Assembly (NCBI GenBank): GCA_026392465.1
Contig: JAPLCA010000030.1
Coordinates: forward strand, 310,001-374,000
Origin: Propionibacteriales bacterium
GTDB lineage: Bacteria > Actinomycetota > Actinomycetes > Propionibacteriales > Nocardioidaceae
Reading direction: 5' to 3'
Length of the DNA: 64,000 nt
How positions within the stretch are numbered: the stretch's first letter is position 1; every line of letters begins with the position of its first letter. The notes beneath the pieces were generated by a model. It worked only from the letters and a program-made list of their open reading frames with translations, did not search any database and had not been told where the DNA came from. A program made the position numbers and the translations under genes. Below are positions 8,796-15,612 of the stretch, one piece after another.

Positions 8796-10027
8796 CCTCC
8801 GTGCCCGAGGAGACGGGGAGCCCGGAGGAGCAGGCTCCTCCGCTTCCACGTCTGCAGCTACGTGACCCCCTGCCTCCCGTCATCGACACGGTCGACGACT
8901 ACGTGGCCTACTGCGCGCGCGTCGCGCTCGGCCACGGCCCGGTGGCCCTCGACGCCGAGCGGGCGTCGGGCTACCGCTACTCCCAGCGGGCCTACCTCGT
9001 GCAGGTGCGCCGCGACGGGAGCGGCACCGGCCTGGTCGACCCCATCGCCTTCGACGACCTCGTCGACCTCGACGAGGCGATCGGCGACGCGGAGTGGATC
9101 CTGCACGCCGCGACGCAGGACCTGCCGTGCCTCGCGGAGGTCGGGCTCCACCCCAGCGCGCTGTTCGACACCGAGCTCGCCGGCCGGCTGCTCAACCTGC
9201 CGCGCGTCGGGCTGGCCTCCCTCGTCGAGCACTACCTCGGACTGAGTCTGGCCAAGGAGCACTCCGCCGCCGACTGGTCCACGCGACCGCTGCCCGAGCC
9301 CTGGCTCGAGTACGCCGCCCTCGACGTCGAGGTGCTCATCGAGCTGCGCAACCTGATCGAGGCCGACCTCGAGCGCACCGGCAAGCGGGAGTGGGCCGCG
9401 CAGGACTTCGAGGCGCTGCTGTCCTTCACCGGCGCGCCGGCCAAGGAGGAGCGCTGGCGGCGTACGTCCGGCATCCACCGGGCCCGCGGCCGACGCACCC
9501 TCGCCCTGGTGCGCGCCCTCTGGGAGGCGCGCGACCGGATCGCCGAGCAGCGCGACACGACACCGGGGCGGATCCTGCCCGACGCCTCAATCCTCGAGAT
9601 CGCGCGGGAGGCGCCGCGCGACGCCTCGACGCTGCGCAACCTGCCGGTCATGCGCTCCCGGGGGCCGCGACGCTTCCTGCAGCAGTGGCTCGACGCCGTG
9701 GAGGAGGGCCTCGCACTCCCGGACGACGCCCTGCCGCTCTCCACGCAGCACCGCGAGGGTCCGCCCCCGCCGCGCGCGTGGGCCGACAAGCACCCCGAGG
9801 CCGCGGCCCGGCTGACGGCGGCCCGCGAGGCGGTCACCCGCATCGCCGAGCAGCACGACCTGCCGCCGGAGAACCTCATCTCCCCCGGCCTCGTCCGCGG
9901 TCTGGCCTGGGACCCGCCGACCGTCGTCGACGTCGTCCACGTCGGTGACGCGCTCGCCGAGGGTGGAGCCCGTCCGTGGCAGGTCGACCTCGTCGCCGCC
10001 GACCTCGTCGACGCCCTGACGCCCTGA
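8792..10027 (+). CDS. rnd: Ribonuclease D-like 3'-5' exonuclease with HRDC domain
   Basis: A 411-residue DEDD-y exonuclease. Acidic residues are in place: D54 and E56 (ALDAE), D110 (ATQDLPCL), and the Y174xxxD178 pair (YAALD). An HRDC nucleic-acid-binding domain follows at roughly 215-300. It trims 3' ends of structured RNAs such as tRNA precursors. The TTG at 8792 overlaps the DUF3000 stop (TTGA) and has GAGG six bases upstream. A GTG at 8801 is the alternative. The C-terminal ~100 residues match the actinobacterial long form. Confidence 0.9.
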   Translation: MTSVPEETGSPEEQAPPLPRLQLRDPLPPVIDTVDDYVAYCARVALGHGPVALDAERASGYRYSQRAYLVQVRRDGSGTGLVDPIAFDDLVDLDEAIGDAEWILHAATQDLPCLAEVGLHPSALFDTELAGRLLNLPRVGLASLVEHYLGLSLAKEHSAADWSTRPLPEPWLEYAALDVEVLIELRNLIEADLERTGKREWAAQDFEALLSFTGAPAKEERWRRTSGIHRARGRRTLALVRALWEARDRIAEQRDTTPGRILPDASILEIAREAPRDASTLRNLPVMRSRGPRRFLQQWLDAVEEGLALPDDALPLSTQHREGPPPPRAWADKHPEAAARLTAAREAVTRIAEQHDLPPENLISPGLVRGLAWDPPTVVDVVHVGDALAEGGARPWQVDLVAADLVDALTP

Positions 10028-10071
10028 CTCCCCGGACGCACCCGGCTCGGGTCCTGCGCGGGATCACCCAC

Positions 10072-10090
10072 TGAGGCAAGGCGAACCTGA
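10072..10090 (+). promoter_or_regulatory. Putative IdeR/DtxR iron box
   Basis: TGAGGCAAGGCGAACCTGA matches 14 of 19 positions of the DtxR/IdeR consensus TTAGGTTAGGCTAACCTAA, including the AGG and AACCT cores. It abuts the -10 of the FTR1 gene, so bound iron-loaded repressor would block RNA polymerase. Confidence 0.75.
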
Positions 10091-10091
10091 G

Positions 10092-10097
10092 TAGCAT
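10092..10097 (+). promoter_or_regulatory. Leaderless -10 box of the FTR1 gene
   Basis: TAGCAT lies 6 nt before the GTG at 10104 and 1 nt after the putative iron box. Confidence 0.6.
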
Positions 10098-10103
10098 GTC
10101 GGT

Positions 10104-10937
10104 GTGCTCGCCAACTTCCTGATCGGTCTGCGCGAGGGGCTGGAGGCCAGCCTCGTCGTCAGCATCCTGCTGGCCTACCTCGTGCGCACGGACCGCCGCC
10201 GCGACGTCCGCTACATCTGGATCGGCGTGGGCGCCGCCCTGGCGCTGGTCGTGCTGGTCTTCACGGCCGTGACCCTCGCCTTCGAACAGCTCCCGTTCGT
10301 CTGGCAGGAGGCGGTCGGCGGGACGCTCTCGATCCTCGCCGCCGGCCTGGTCACGTGGATGATCTTCTGGATGCGCCGCACCGCGCGCGGGCTGAAGCGC
10401 GAGCTGGAGGGCGAGCTGGCCACGGCCGTCGAGCTCGGACCCGTCGCCATCGCCACGGTGGCGTTCCTGACCGTCGGACGCGAGGGCCTGGAGACCGCGG
10501 CCATCATCTGGGCGACGATCTCGGGCAGCTACACCGCCTCGCCGTTCGTCGGCGCGACCACCGGCATCCTCGTCGCGGTGCTCCTGGGCTACCTCATCTA
10601 CCGCGGCGCCCTGCGCATCAACCTGTCCACGTTCTTCCAGGTCACGGGCGCCCTGCTCATCGTGGTCGCCGCGGGCGTGCTGGCCTACGGCGTGCACGAC
10701 CTGCAGGAGGCCGGCATCCTGCCGGGCCTCACGAACCTCGCGTTCGACGTCTCCGGCGCGGTCCCGCCTGACAGCTGGTACGGCACGCTCCTCAAGGGCA
10801 CGGTGAACTTCCAGCCCGACCCGACCTGGCTGCAGACGATCGCCTGGGTGGTCTACGTGGTGCCGGTGCTGTGGCTCTACCTGCGCCCGCAGGCGAGCGC
10901 GGCCCCCGCCGCGCCGCGACCCGACGCGCACGTCTGA
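10104..10937 (+). CDS. FTR1-family iron permease
   Basis: A 277-residue, seven-span membrane protein with both REGLE iron-binding motifs, at residues 10-14 (LREGLEASL) and 126-130 (GREGLETAA). This is diagnostic of the FTR1/EfeU high-affinity iron permease family. It moves oxidised iron across the cytoplasmic membrane, usually with a partner. No efeO or efeB homologue follows here, so partners would be encoded elsewhere. The iron-box-like operator over the promoter predicts repression in iron-replete cells. The GTG start is set by the -10 spacing. Confidence 0.92.
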   Translation: MLANFLIGLREGLEASLVVSILLAYLVRTDRRRDVRYIWIGVGAALALVVLVFTAVTLAFEQLPFVWQEAVGGTLSILAAGLVTWMIFWMRRTARGLKRELEGELATAVELGPVAIATVAFLTVGREGLETAAIIWATISGSYTASPFVGATTGILVAVLLGYLIYRGALRINLSTFFQVTGALLIVVAAGVLAYGVHDLQEAGILPGLTNLAFDVSGAVPPDSWYGTLLKGTVNFQPDPTWLQTIAWVVYVVPVLWLYLRPQASAAPAAPRPDAHV

Positions 10938-10974
10938 CGCTCTCGATCTGGGTGCCGGACGACCGGCCCCCGGA

Positions 10975-10980
10975 TACGGT
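10975..10980 (+). promoter_or_regulatory. -10 box ahead of a leaderless mini-ORF
   Basis: TACGGT lies 7 nt before the ATG at 10988, which opens a 7-codon ORF rather than the main gene. Confidence 0.5.
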
Positions 10981-10987
10981 GGGGCCC

Positions 10988-11011
10988 ATGCCCGGACGGT
11001 CCGCAGGATGA
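10988..11011 (+). other. Seven-codon leader ORF coupled to the next gene
   Basis: ATG at 10988 encodes M-P-G-R-S-A-G and then TGA. The stop overlaps the ATG of the following gene at 11008 (ATGA). The mini-ORF stands at leaderless spacing from TACGGT. The main gene has no usable ribosome-binding site, so ribosomes probably reach it by termination-reinitiation. Confidence 0.55.
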
Positions 11012-11598
11012 GCGACTTCCACCGCCCGTCCCTGCCCGGACAGGGACTCTTCGAGGCACTCGCGCACGACACCGACCCGGCCGAGGTCGCCGCCGCCGGG
11101 CACCGGATCGCCCACCTGCTGGTGCGGGGCCCGATCGACCGCGAGGACCGCGACCTCGTCGACCGGGTGCTGCACCTGTCCGACGTCGAGGGGCTCGGCG
11201 TCATCGCCGAGCTCTGGTCGCACGCCCCGCCGGACACGCTCTCGGGCGCCCTGTGGCGGCTCTACCTGCTGCGCGAGTGGGTCCACCGCCAGCCCCGTCA
11301 GGCCGCCGCCGAGTTCGCCGCCGGACGCGGCTTCGCTCCCGTGCACGAGGTGCTCGCCGGCGTCGTCGACCCTCCCGGCGCCGACGAGGTGGTCGACCTC
11401 GTCGACACCGTCGTGCGCGGCATCGTCGTCACCGACCTCGACGTCGTGCTCGACCGCGCCGCAGCGTTCGCGCACATCGTCGGCGTCGGCCGCGGGCAGC
11501 TCGACGACGTCGACGCGCACAGCGGCGCGCGCCTGCTCGACATGGCGCTGCACCTGCGTCGGTCCGCGGCGCTCGAGCGGTCCGGCTCGCTGCACTGA
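11008..11598 (+). CDS. Conserved actinobacterial protein of unknown function
   Basis: A 196-residue soluble acidic protein, largely helical by composition. The recognisable stretch ALWRLYLLREWVHRQP around residue 85 and a C-terminal AAAFAHIVGVGRGQ segment are conserved in actinobacterial proteins, some of which I recall being named, without good reason, RNA polymerase beta subunit. No catalytic motif is visible. The start at 11008 overlaps the stop of a 7-codon leader ORF. A candidate small RNA follows on the same strand. Confidence 0.7.
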   Translation: MSDFHRPSLPGQGLFEALAHDTDPAEVAAAGHRIAHLLVRGPIDREDRDLVDRVLHLSDVEGLGVIAELWSHAPPDTLSGALWRLYLLREWVHRQPRQAAAEFAAGRGFAPVHEVLAGVVDPPGADEVVDLVDTVVRGIVVTDLDVVLDRAAAFAHIVGVGRGQLDDVDAHSGARLLDMALHLRRSAALERSGSLH

Positions 11599-11674
11599 GC
11601 CGTCCGCGGGGCGTCGTGCGACGGTCGATCGCGGCCCGCTGAAGGCGGTATCGCAGGCCACGCGACCACAGCGC

Positions 11675-11702
11675 TTGTGTGCGCCCGGAGGCCGGTTAGG
11701 CT
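11675..11702 (+). promoter_or_regulatory. Two-box sigma-70-type promoter of a candidate small RNA
   Basis: The -35 TTGTGT (11675-11680) and -10 TAGGCT (11697-11702) are separated by 16 nt. This is one of few promoters here with a clear -35. The predicted start, near 11709, falls on the first base of a perfect 12-bp stem. Confidence 0.6.
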
Positions 11703-11708
11703 GGTCAT

Positions 11709-11793
11709 CGCGCCGGGCCGCGGTAAGCCCCGGGTCCCAAAAATAGCCGCTACGAGCGGCCACGCGCCGTGAGGCGCTTCCCGGCCCGGCGCG
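11709..11793 (+). ncRNA. Candidate structured small RNA (unidentified)
   Basis: The ends pair perfectly: CGCGCCGGGCCG at 11709-11720 with 11782-11793. Inside are two hairpins. One is GCCGC/GCGGC with loop TACGA (11746-11760). The other is GCGCC/GGCGC closed by a GTGA (GNRA) tetraloop (11764-11777). A single-stranded A-rich stretch, CCCAAAAATA (11736-11745), stands out in this GC-rich genome. No ORF covers it, and a full promoter ends at its 5' base. It lies between convergent genes. I could not match it to tmRNA, SRP RNA, RNase P RNA, 6C RNA or any riboswitch class I can recall. A terminator-only role is the main alternative. Confidence 0.5.
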
Positions 11794-11819
11794 TCACCCG
11801 TCCCCTGCCGTGCGCCGGC

Positions 11820-12797
11820 TCATGCCGGCGCGAAGGTCGTGTACGACTGCGCCGGCCGCCCGATCGACGCGAGCTCCGCGAGGTCCTCCTCGGTCGGCTG
11901 CCACGAGACGGCGTCGGCGTTCGCCGCGACCTGCTCCGGACGGGAGACGCCCGCGATGACGCTGCTGACCGCAGGCTGGGCCGCGAGCCCGCCCATCGCC
12001 AGCTCCAGGAGCGAGATGCCCCGCGCGTCGGCGAAGGTCTGGAGGGCGTCGATGCTCTCCCAGTCGGCCGTGGCGAGCCGCTCGGACTGCGTCGCGAGCC
12101 GGGTCCCCTCGGGAGCGTCCTCCCCGCGCCGGTACTTGCCGGTCAGCAACCCGTAGGCGAGCGGGAAGTACGGGAGGATCCCGACCTCGAGGTGCTCGCA
12201 GGCGGGCGCCAGCTCGACCTCGGCGGTGCGGTTGTACAGCGAGTACTCGTTCTGCGCCGTGGTGAACCGCGTGAGTCCGGCCGTCCGGGCGCGCCAGTCG
12301 GCGTCGACCAGCTGCCAGGACTGGAAGTTCGAGCAACCCACGGCCCGCACGGTGCCGGCCTGCACGAGGGCGTCGAGCGCCTCGAGCGTCTCGTCGAGCG
12401 GCGTGGCGGGGTCCGGCGTGTGCAGCTGGTAGAGGTCGACGTGGTCGGTGCCCAGGCGCCGCAGGCTCGCCTCGACGGCGGTGCGGACGTACGCGGCACT
12501 CCCCCGTCGGCCGCCGTCGTCGCCGTTGCGTCCCTGCATGTCCATGCCGAACTTCGTGGCGACGACCACCTCGTCACGACGCGACCCGAGCGCCGCTCCC
12601 AGCAGCTCCTCGCTCGCGCCGAAGCCGTAGACGTCGGCGGTGTCGAAGAAGGTGACACCGCGCTCCAGCGCGGCGTCGACGACGGCGCGCACCTGCGCAG
12701 CGTCGATGCGCGTTCCGAAAGCGTTGCAGCCGATGCCGACGACGGGCACCTGGATGCCGGAGTGGCCGAGGGGACGGTGCAGGAGGTCGTGGCTCAT
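11820..12797 (-). CDS. Aldo/keto reductase
   Basis: A 325-residue NADPH-dependent TIM-barrel oxidoreductase of the YhdN/tas type. The catalytic tetrad is complete: D52, Y57 (DTADVYG), K82 (VATKFG) and H126 (LYQLHTPDP). The C-terminal cofactor segment VSSVIAGVSRPEQVAANA is present. The substrate is unknown; such enzymes reduce small aldehydes and ketones. The ATG at 12797 is preceded by a reverse-strand TAGGCT box (12805-12810) with a 7-nt gap, so the mRNA is leaderless. It is divergent from the small His-rich protein gene. Confidence 0.9.
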   Translation of the reverse strand: MSHDLLHRPLGHSGIQVPVVGIGCNAFGTRIDAAQVRAVVDAALERGVTFFDTADVYGFGASEELLGAALGSRRDEVVVATKFGMDMQGRNGDDGGRRGSAAYVRTAVEASLRRLGTDHVDLYQLHTPDPATPLDETLEALDALVQAGTVRAVGCSNFQSWQLVDADWRARTAGLTRFTTAQNEYSLYNRTAEVELAPACEHLEVGILPYFPLAYGLLTGKYRRGEDAPEGTRLATQSERLATADWESIDALQTFADARGISLLELAMGGLAAQPAVSSVIAGVSRPEQVAANADAVSWQPTEEDLAELASIGRPAQSYTTFAPA

Positions 12798-12804
12798 GCC
12801 CCCG

Positions 12805-12844
12805 AGCCTAGGCCGACCGTCCCGCGGTGCACGTCACCTAGACT
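12805..12844. promoter_or_regulatory. Divergent leaderless promoters
   Basis: The minus-strand -10 TAGGCT (12805-12810) serves the aldo/keto reductase. The plus-strand -10 TAGACT (12839-12844) lies 7 nt before the ATG at 12852. Confidence 0.6.
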
Positions 12845-12851
12845 GCTTCCC

Positions 12852-13178
12852 ATGCCCGGACCCCGCCGCACGCTGGCCGCCGCCCTGAGCGCGGCCGTCG
12901 TCGGGCTCTTCCTCGTGGCCGGGATCGGCGTCACCCACGCGGGAGCGCACCAGCGGGCCACCACGACGCACACCTCCGCCGCGTCGAGCCACCAGTCGGC
13001 GCACGTGAAGGCATCGGGCCAGCACGTCGACCAGCACCACCTCGACCTCTGGGCGCTGCCGCCCGAGAGCACCCCGGCCGCCCCGACCTTCGAGGACGAC
13101 CTGGTCGTCGACGTGAGCGCCGCGGTCGTGGAGCCCGAGGCACCCCACGCCGCTGGACGTGGACCGCCGACGGCCTGA
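12852..13178 (+). CDS. Small His-rich exported or membrane-anchored protein
   Basis: A 108-residue protein I do not recognise. An Arg-containing N-terminus is followed by one hydrophobic segment (residues ~8-28), which reads as a signal anchor or signal peptide. After it come eight histidines between residues 29 and 63 (29, 33, 40, 47, 51, 58, 62, 63), then a Pro/Ala-rich acidic tail. The His pattern could bind metal; that is inference. The start follows TAGACT by 7 nt. secDF begins 44 nt downstream on the same strand, so the two may share a transcript. Confidence 0.6.
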   Translation: MPGPRRTLAAALSAAVVGLFLVAGIGVTHAGAHQRATTTHTSAASSHQSAHVKASGQHVDQHHLDLWALPPESTPAAPTFEDDLVVDVSAAVVEPEAPHAAGRGPPTA

Positions 13179-13222
13179 CGCACCCTCGTCAGCCGTCCCG
13201 TCGTCCATCCCGAAAGTCATCC

Positions 13223-15514
13223 ATGCACCAGCGCGCCCCTCTGTGGCGTGCGATCGCGGCGTTCGCCGTGCTCGCCGCCTCCCTCGCCTTCGCCTACTTC
13301 AAGCCCGCCAACCTCGGCCTCGACCTCGAGGGCGGCACGCAGATCGTCCTCGAGACCCAGGACACCGACCGCGTCAAGGCCGACGCCGAGTCGACGTCCC
13401 GGGCCCTGGAGGTCATCCGCGGCCGAGTCGACGCCCTCGGCGTCGCCGAGCCCACGCTCGCCCAGTCCGGCGACCGTCGCATCATCGTCGAGCTCCCGGG
13501 CGTCACCGACCCGCGCGAGGCCGCCGAGGTCATCGGCCAGACCGCCCAGCTCTCCTTCCACGAGGTCCTGCGCCCCGCACAGGAGGGCCAGGAGCCGGAG
13601 GAGGGCCAGGTCGTCGCGAACGACGAGCAGGGCCAGCCGCTGCTCCTCGGCCCCACGCTCGTCGACGGCGAGGGGGTCTCCGACGCGGAGGCCGCCACGC
13701 CCCAGCAGGGCGTGGGCCAGTGGGTGGTGAACGTCAACTTCGCCGGCGAGGGTCGCACCGGCTGGCGCGACCTCGTCGCTGCCGCCTGCGCCAACACCGA
13801 GGGCGGCAACCGCGTCGCCATCCTGCTCGACCAGGACATCATCTCCTCCCCGGCCGTCCAGCCCGACCTGTGCCGCTCCGGCGGTGGCAACAGCACGAGC
13901 ATCACCGGCACGTTCACGCAGACCCAGGCCAACGACCTCGCCGTCCTCATCAAGGGCGGCGCGCTCCCGGTGCCCGTCGAGTTCATCGAGCAGCGCACCG
14001 TCGGCGCCACGCTGGGCGACGCGGCGATCGACGCGTCCATCGAGGCCGGCATCATCGGCATCATCCTGACCGGCCTCTTCATCGTGCTCGTGTACCGCGT
14101 GGTCGGGCTCATGGCCACGTTCGCGCTGGCCACCTACGCCGCCATCTCCTACGGCCTGCTCGTCTGGCTCGGCGCGACCCTGACGCTGCCCGGCCTGGCG
14201 GGCTTCGTGCTCGCCATCGGCCTGGCCATCGACGCCAACGTGCTCGTGTTCGAACGAGCACGCGAGGAGTACGAGAAGAACGGCAACCTGCACACCTCGC
14301 TCACGACCGGCTTCAACAAGGCGTGGTCGGCCATCCTCGACTCCAACGTCACCACAGTGCTGGCCGCCGCGCTGCTGTTCTTCCTGGCGTCCGGCCCGGT
14401 CAAGGGCTTCGGCGTCACCCTCACCATCGGCACCATCGCGTCGATGTTCTCGGCGCTCGTGGTCGCACGCGTGCTCACCGAGTTCGCGGTGAAGCGGTCG
14501 TTCCTGAAGAAGCGGCCCGGTCTCACCGGTGTGGCCTCGACCGGCCCCGTCCGCAAGTGGCTGAACCAGCGTGGCCCGAACCTGATGCGGCGCAGCGGGC
14601 TCTGGATCGGTCTGACGCTCGTCGTCGCCGGCGTGTCCGTCAGCGGCATCCTGCTGCGCGGGCTGAACCTCGGCGTCGAGTTCACCGGCGGCCGCATCCT
14701 CGAGTTCTCCACCGCCCAGGCCGTCGACGTCCAGGACGTGCGCGAGGCGGTGTCCGACGCCGGCTTCCCGCGCGCGGTCGTGCAGGAGTCGTCCGGCGAC
14801 GGACAGAGCGAGAACGTCAGCGTCCGCCTCGACGACATCACCAACGACGAGGCAGTGGAGGTCGAGGAGGCCGTCGAGTCGGTGGCGGGTGAGGCCACCA
14901 AGGAGCGCGACGAGCTGATCGGTCCGAGCCTCGGCAAGGAGCTCCGGGACAAGGCGCTGATCGCCTTCGCGATCGCCATCGCGGCGCAGATGGCCTACCT
15001 CGCCTGGCGGTTCCGCTGGACGTTCGCCGTGTCGGCCCAGCTGTCCATGGCGTCGGTCGTGCTCACCGTGGTCGGCATCTTCGCCTGGTGGGGCAAGCCG
15101 ATCGACGGCGTGTTCCTGGCGGCGGTGCTGTCGATCATCGGCCTCGCGGTCAACGACACGATCGTCGTCTTCGACCGCATCCGCGAGCACACCGGCGAGA
15201 ACCGCGGCCGACGACTGCGGGACGTCGTGAACGAGGCGATCCTGCAGACGATCCCGCGTACGGTGAACACCGGCCTCGGCGCCATGTTCATCCTCGCGGC
15301 GCTCGCGTTCCTCGGCGGCGACTCGCTGACCGACTTCGCGATCGCCCTGCTGCTCGGGCTCTCGATCGGCATCCTGTCGACGATCTTCACGGCGTCCGCC
15401 CTCGCCGTGAAGCTCGAGGAGCGCTGGCCCCACGACCCGGACAAGAAGCCCAAGGTCGTCGACAAGTACGCCCAGATCGACGACGGACGCAGCACCGACG
15501 GCGCCGTCGTCTGA
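13223..15514 (+). CDS. secDF: SecDF: fused protein-export auxiliary membrane protein
   Basis: A 763-residue protein joining SecD and SecF in one chain. The SecD half has TM1, the periplasmic P1 region with DLEGGTQIVLE near residue 35, then the five-span block with GLAIDANVLVFERAREE. The SecF half begins with another TM and GVEFTGGRILEF near 490, and ends with a five-span block containing LAVNDTIVVFDRIREH. It uses the proton gradient to aid translocation by SecYEG. Most actinobacteria carry separate secD and secF beside yajC; a fused, stand-alone copy away from yajC is less usual and may be a paralogue. The ATG at 13223 has only a weak GAAAG upstream. Confidence 0.93.
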   Translation: MHQRAPLWRAIAAFAVLAASLAFAYFKPANLGLDLEGGTQIVLETQDTDRVKADAESTSRALEVIRGRVDALGVAEPTLAQSGDRRIIVELPGVTDPREAAEVIGQTAQLSFHEVLRPAQEGQEPEEGQVVANDEQGQPLLLGPTLVDGEGVSDAEAATPQQGVGQWVVNVNFAGEGRTGWRDLVAAACANTEGGNRVAILLDQDIISSPAVQPDLCRSGGGNSTSITGTFTQTQANDLAVLIKGGALPVPVEFIEQRTVGATLGDAAIDASIEAGIIGIILTGLFIVLVYRVVGLMATFALATYAAISYGLLVWLGATLTLPGLAGFVLAIGLAIDANVLVFERAREEYEKNGNLHTSLTTGFNKAWSAILDSNVTTVLAAALLFFLASGPVKGFGVTLTIGTIASMFSALVVARVLTEFAVKRSFLKKRPGLTGVASTGPVRKWLNQRGPNLMRRSGLWIGLTLVVAGVSVSGILLRGLNLGVEFTGGRILEFSTAQAVDVQDVREAVSDAGFPRAVVQESSGDGQSENVSVRLDDITNDEAVEVEEAVESVAGEATKERDELIGPSLGKELRDKALIAFAIAIAAQMAYLAWRFRWTFAVSAQLSMASVVLTVVGIFAWWGKPIDGVFLAAVLSIIGLAVNDTIVVFDRIREHTGENRGRRLRDVVNEAILQTIPRTVNTGLGAMFILAALAFLGGDSLTDFAIALLLGLSIGILSTIFTASALAVKLEERWPHDPDKKPKVVDKYAQIDDGRSTDGAVV

Positions 15515-15529
15515 CGGTCCGCACCCGAG

Positions 15530-15571
15530 GGCGTCGTCGACACTCCCCCGCGCGGGAGGGTCGGCGACGCC
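15530..15571 (+). terminator. Imperfect hairpin terminator after secDF
   Basis: The arm at 15530-15547 pairs with 15555-15571 (two mismatches) around a GC loop. There is no T-tract, as is usual for actinobacterial terminators. Confidence 0.45.
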
Positions 15572-15612
15572 TCGGCGGTTCCACGCTCGACACGGGTGGC
15601 AGGATGAACGTC

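Noticed and set aside
11709-11793. tRNA, tmRNA, SRP RNA or 6C RNA at 11.7 kb
   Set aside because: There is no T-loop consensus or CCA, no GGAAGCAGCC-type SRP core and no six-C loops. It is kept only as an unidentified RNA candidate.
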